Below are positions 5,797 to 7,592 of a stretch of 7,592 nt of DNA, piece after piece (within the stretch, counting starts at the first letter, position 1; the number at the start of each line of letters is the position of its first letter). The notes under the pieces were generated by a model, which was given only the letters and a program-made list of their open reading frames with translations, had not been told where the DNA came from and made no database searches. A program made the position numbers and the translations under genes. The DNA is from an uncultured Bacteroidota bacterium. GTDB taxonomy: Bacteria; Bacteroidota; Bacteroidia; 2-12-FULL-35-15. The stretch is from positions 1 through 7,592 of the forward strand of contig CAIRRW010000013.1 of the NCBI GenBank assembly GCA_903881065.1, written 5' to 3'.

Positions 5797-6087
5797 GTGA
5801 CCAAACACAACGAACATAGCATAAAAGAAGCAATTGAACTCCTGTTGAAAGCGTACAAGTTGGATGAAAGGCTTGCTGAAAAAAAGTTGATTGCTTCATG
5901 GGAAAACGTAATGGGGAAAATGATTGCAAAGCATACTACAGATTTGTCAATCCGGCACAAACAATTATTTGTAACACTTGATTCGGCAGCTTTGCGGAAT
6001 GAATTGGCATTGGCAAAATCAAAAATCATTTCTTCATTAAATGAATTTGTAGGAAGCGAAGTAATAAATGAAATTGTACTAAGGTGA
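5797..6087 (+). CDS. DUF721 (DciA-like) protein, GTG start
   Basis: This 96-residue protein belongs to the DUF721 family, whose DciA members load or support the replicative helicase in bacteria without DnaC or DnaI. Visible landmarks are LIASWENVMGKMIAKHT (31-47, W35), the RHKQLFVTLDSAALRNEL stretch (53-70) with its conserved S/A-LRxEL core, and a C-terminal EVINEIVLR. Translation must start at GTG 5797: the first in-frame ATG encodes M39, past the conserved tryptophan. Only 5 nt separate it from the recF stop and there is no Shine-Dalgarno sequence, so it probably relies on translational coupling to recF. The short Bacteroidota form is only the core domain; a true DciA role is inferred from family and partner gene. 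Confidence 0.88.
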   Translation: MTKHNEHSIKEAIELLLKAYKLDERLAEKKLIASWENVMGKMIAKHTTDLSIRHKQLFVTLDSAALRNELALAKSKIISSLNEFVGSEVINEIVLR

Positions 6088-6115
6088 AATTTTAAAACTT
6101 AATATTTAAACTAAA

Positions 6116-7492
6116 ATGAAAAAACTCCCCCCCCTCCTGATACTAATACTTTTAGTGCTTTCAGGAACTGCGACTTTTTCTCAGAACGATTCTGCAATGA
6201 TTAAAAAAATATTTAATGAAGCATTAAGTAATGGTAAAAGTTATTCTAATCTGGACTATTTAAGCAATAAAATTGGAGGTCGGTTAAGCGGTTCGCCAGA
6301 GGCGCAACAATCTGTGGAGTGGGCTTTCAAAGCAATGAAAGAAGCGGGCGCAGATACCGTTTTTCTTCAAGAATGTATGGTACCGCATTGGGTGCGTGGC
6401 GCCAAAGAATCGGGAAAAGTAATTGTTAATTCCAAAGAAACAAAAGAACTTCCTATTGCTGCTTTAGGCGGTTCCGTTGCGACTCCGACAGAAGGTATTA
6501 CTGCAAATATTGTTGAAGTTATTGGATTAAAAGGGTTGGAAGGTTTAGGAAAAGAAAAGTTAAAAGGTAAAATTGTTTTCTTCAACGAACCTATGGATCC
6601 TACATTTATAGAAACATTTAATGCCTATGGTAAGGCTGTTCAACAGCGTTGGGCAGGTGCAATGATGGCTGCTAAATATGGTGCATTGGCAGTGGTAGTG
6701 CGTTCGTGCACACTTACCCAGGACGACTTTCCTCATACAGGAGTAATGGGATATAGTGATACGATTACAAAAATCCCTGCATGCTGTATCTCTACAAACG
6801 GCGCCAATTGGTTGAGTAGCCAAATTAAGAAAGGCAACAACCTGAAATTTCAATTACAAATGAATTGTAAAATGTTGTCTGAAGAAAAATCATATAATGT
6901 AGTTGGAGAAATTCGCGGCAGAGAAAAGCCTAATGAATATATTGTTGTTGGTGGTCATCTTGACTCATGGGATACCGGAAAAGGTGCTAACGATGACGGT
7001 TCAGGTGTGGTACAATCAATTGAAGTAATTCGCATATATAAAGCAATGGGCTTGAAACCTAAACGTACTATACGTGCTGTAGCTTTTATGAATGAAGAAA
7101 ATGGCGGGCGTGGTGGAAAAAAATATGCCGAACTTGCAAAAAAAAATAATGAAAAACACATTGCTGCAATCGAATCGGATGCCGGAGGATTTACTCCACG
7201 TGGCTTCAGCAGCGATGTAACTCCAGAAGTAAAATCAAAATTGAAAAGTTGGAGACCATTATTCGAACCTTACGGAGTTTACAATTTCGATAGAGATGGA
7301 AGCGGTTCGGATATTAATCCATTAAAGGAACAAGGTATTCCTTGCCTAGAATTAATGCCCGATTCACAACGTTATTTTTCTTATCATCATACTGCTGATG
7401 ATATTTTTGCAAATGTAAACAAGCGAGAATTGGAGCTTGGCGGTGCTTCCATGGCTGCTCTTATTTGGATGATTAGTGAATACGGTTTATAA
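6116..7492 (+). CDS. Secreted M28 zinc aminopeptidase/carboxypeptidase Q-like
   Basis: This 458-residue protein begins with a type I signal peptide (MKKLPPLLILILLVLSG..., likely cut after S22 before Q23; no lipobox). It therefore acts in the periplasm or outside the cell, cleaving residues from peptides. A PA-like inserted domain spans roughly 125-250. The M28 metal centre is complete: H281 in GGHLDSW, bridging D293 in ANDDGSG, catalytic base E327 and ligand E328 in MNEENG, D355 in ESDAGG, and H425 in YHHTADD. The overall match is to carboxypeptidase Q (PGCP)-type M28 proteins. No C-terminal sorting domain follows. The gene starts 28 nt after the DUF721 stop with no visible promoter, so readthrough is possible. 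A run of eight C at 6127-6134 lies in its codons 4-7. Confidence 0.92.
   Translation: MKKLPPLLILILLVLSGTATFSQNDSAMIKKIFNEALSNGKSYSNLDYLSNKIGGRLSGSPEAQQSVEWAFKAMKEAGADTVFLQECMVPHWVRGAKESGKVIVNSKETKELPIAALGGSVATPTEGITANIVEVIGLKGLEGLGKEKLKGKIVFFNEPMDPTFIETFNAYGKAVQQRWAGAMMAAKYGALAVVVRSCTLTQDDFPHTGVMGYSDTITKIPACCISTNGANWLSSQIKKGNNLKFQLQMNCKMLSEEKSYNVVGEIRGREKPNEYIVVGGHLDSWDTGKGANDDGSGVVQSIEVIRIYKAMGLKPKRTIRAVAFMNEENGGRGGKKYAELAKKNNEKHIAAIESDAGGFTPRGFSSDVTPEVKSKLKSWRPLFEPYGVYNFDRDGSGSDINPLKEQGIPCLELMPDSQRYFSYHHTADDIFANVNKRELELGGASMAALIWMISEYGL
6127..6134 (+). repeat. C8 homopolymer in the M28 signal-peptide codons
   Basis: Eight consecutive C follow a run of six A within the first seven codons of the peptidase, in an otherwise AT-rich region. 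Loss of one C would create a TGA at codon 8. Gain of one C would end the frame at a TAA in codon 30. The tract is therefore placed like a contingency on/off switch, but it could also be a chance run or a sequencing artefact. Confidence 0.5.
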
Positions 7493-7592
7493 TAGAAAAA
7501 ATGTCACTAATTTGCTCCTCATAATATTAATTCCTTTGGAGAAACGTTTAACATTCAAAAAAGGTTATCATTAAGATTCAAAAGAATATTAT

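Noticed and set aside
6560..6853. Open frame of 97 codons on the minus strand inside the M28 peptidase gene
   Set aside because: It is antisense to the conserved peptidase coding sequence, Cys/His-rich by chance, and has no promoter or family resemblance.
7400..7492. Type IX secretion C-terminal domain on the M28 protein
   Set aside because: The protein ends directly after the last helix of the peptidase fold, with no added beta-rich domain or KxxxK-type ending.
7493..7592. Terminator or new gene start in the right edge
   Set aside because: Only a 4-bp CTCC/GGAG pairing with a long loop is present, the only ATG near the start of the tail opens a 7-codon frame, and there is no -7 box.

Overview
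The window is AT-rich and most likely from the chromosome of a member of the Bacteroidota. Four intergenic regions carry exact matches to the Bacteroidota -7 promoter box (TAnnTTTG), and classical Shine-Dalgarno sequences are mostly absent. The gene families (DarA/DarB, the YfgM-like TPR protein next to ribH, recF followed by a DUF721 gene) are typical of that phylum. I cannot name the species.

Positions 1-2754 hold part of a dialkylresorcinol/flexirubin-type lipid pathway. It comprises darA (flavodoxin-like aromatase or 'condensing enzyme'), darB (KAS III-type ketosynthase) and a small FabZ-like hotdog protein that lacks the usual catalytic His. darA has its own promoter and a hairpin at the predicted mRNA 5' end. 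darB and the hotdog gene form a second unit, 15 nt apart, behind a second promoter and a nearly guanine-free leader. No acyl carrier protein or further pathway genes are visible, but the window starts only 86 nt before darA, so more may lie upstream.

Positions 2802-3188 hold a small unknown multi-pass membrane protein. Its -7 box ends 4 nt before the ATG, which predicts a leaderless or nearly leaderless mRNA, and a perfect 10-bp palindrome lies over the -33 region. The gene overlaps ribH tail-to-tail by 3-4 bases.

Positions 3185-4498 (minus strand) hold a membrane-anchored TPR protein and then ribH (lumazine synthase), separated by a good intrinsic terminator. Positions 4590-6087 (plus strand) hold recF and a DUF721 gene (GTG start, 5 nt gap), a likely DNA-maintenance unit divergent from the TPR gene. 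The 190-nt divergent region contains a 9-bp inverted repeat. Positions 6116-7492 hold a secreted M28 zinc peptidase resembling carboxypeptidase Q, with a run of eight C in its signal-peptide codons that could be a slippage site. I see nothing firm in 7493-7592.

There are no RNA genes, insertion sequences, CRISPR arrays or phage genes, and no gene-free stretch longer than 300 nt. Most of the window is recognisable. The parts worth a second look are the non-canonical hotdog enzyme, the leaderless membrane gene, the C8 tract and the structured leaders.
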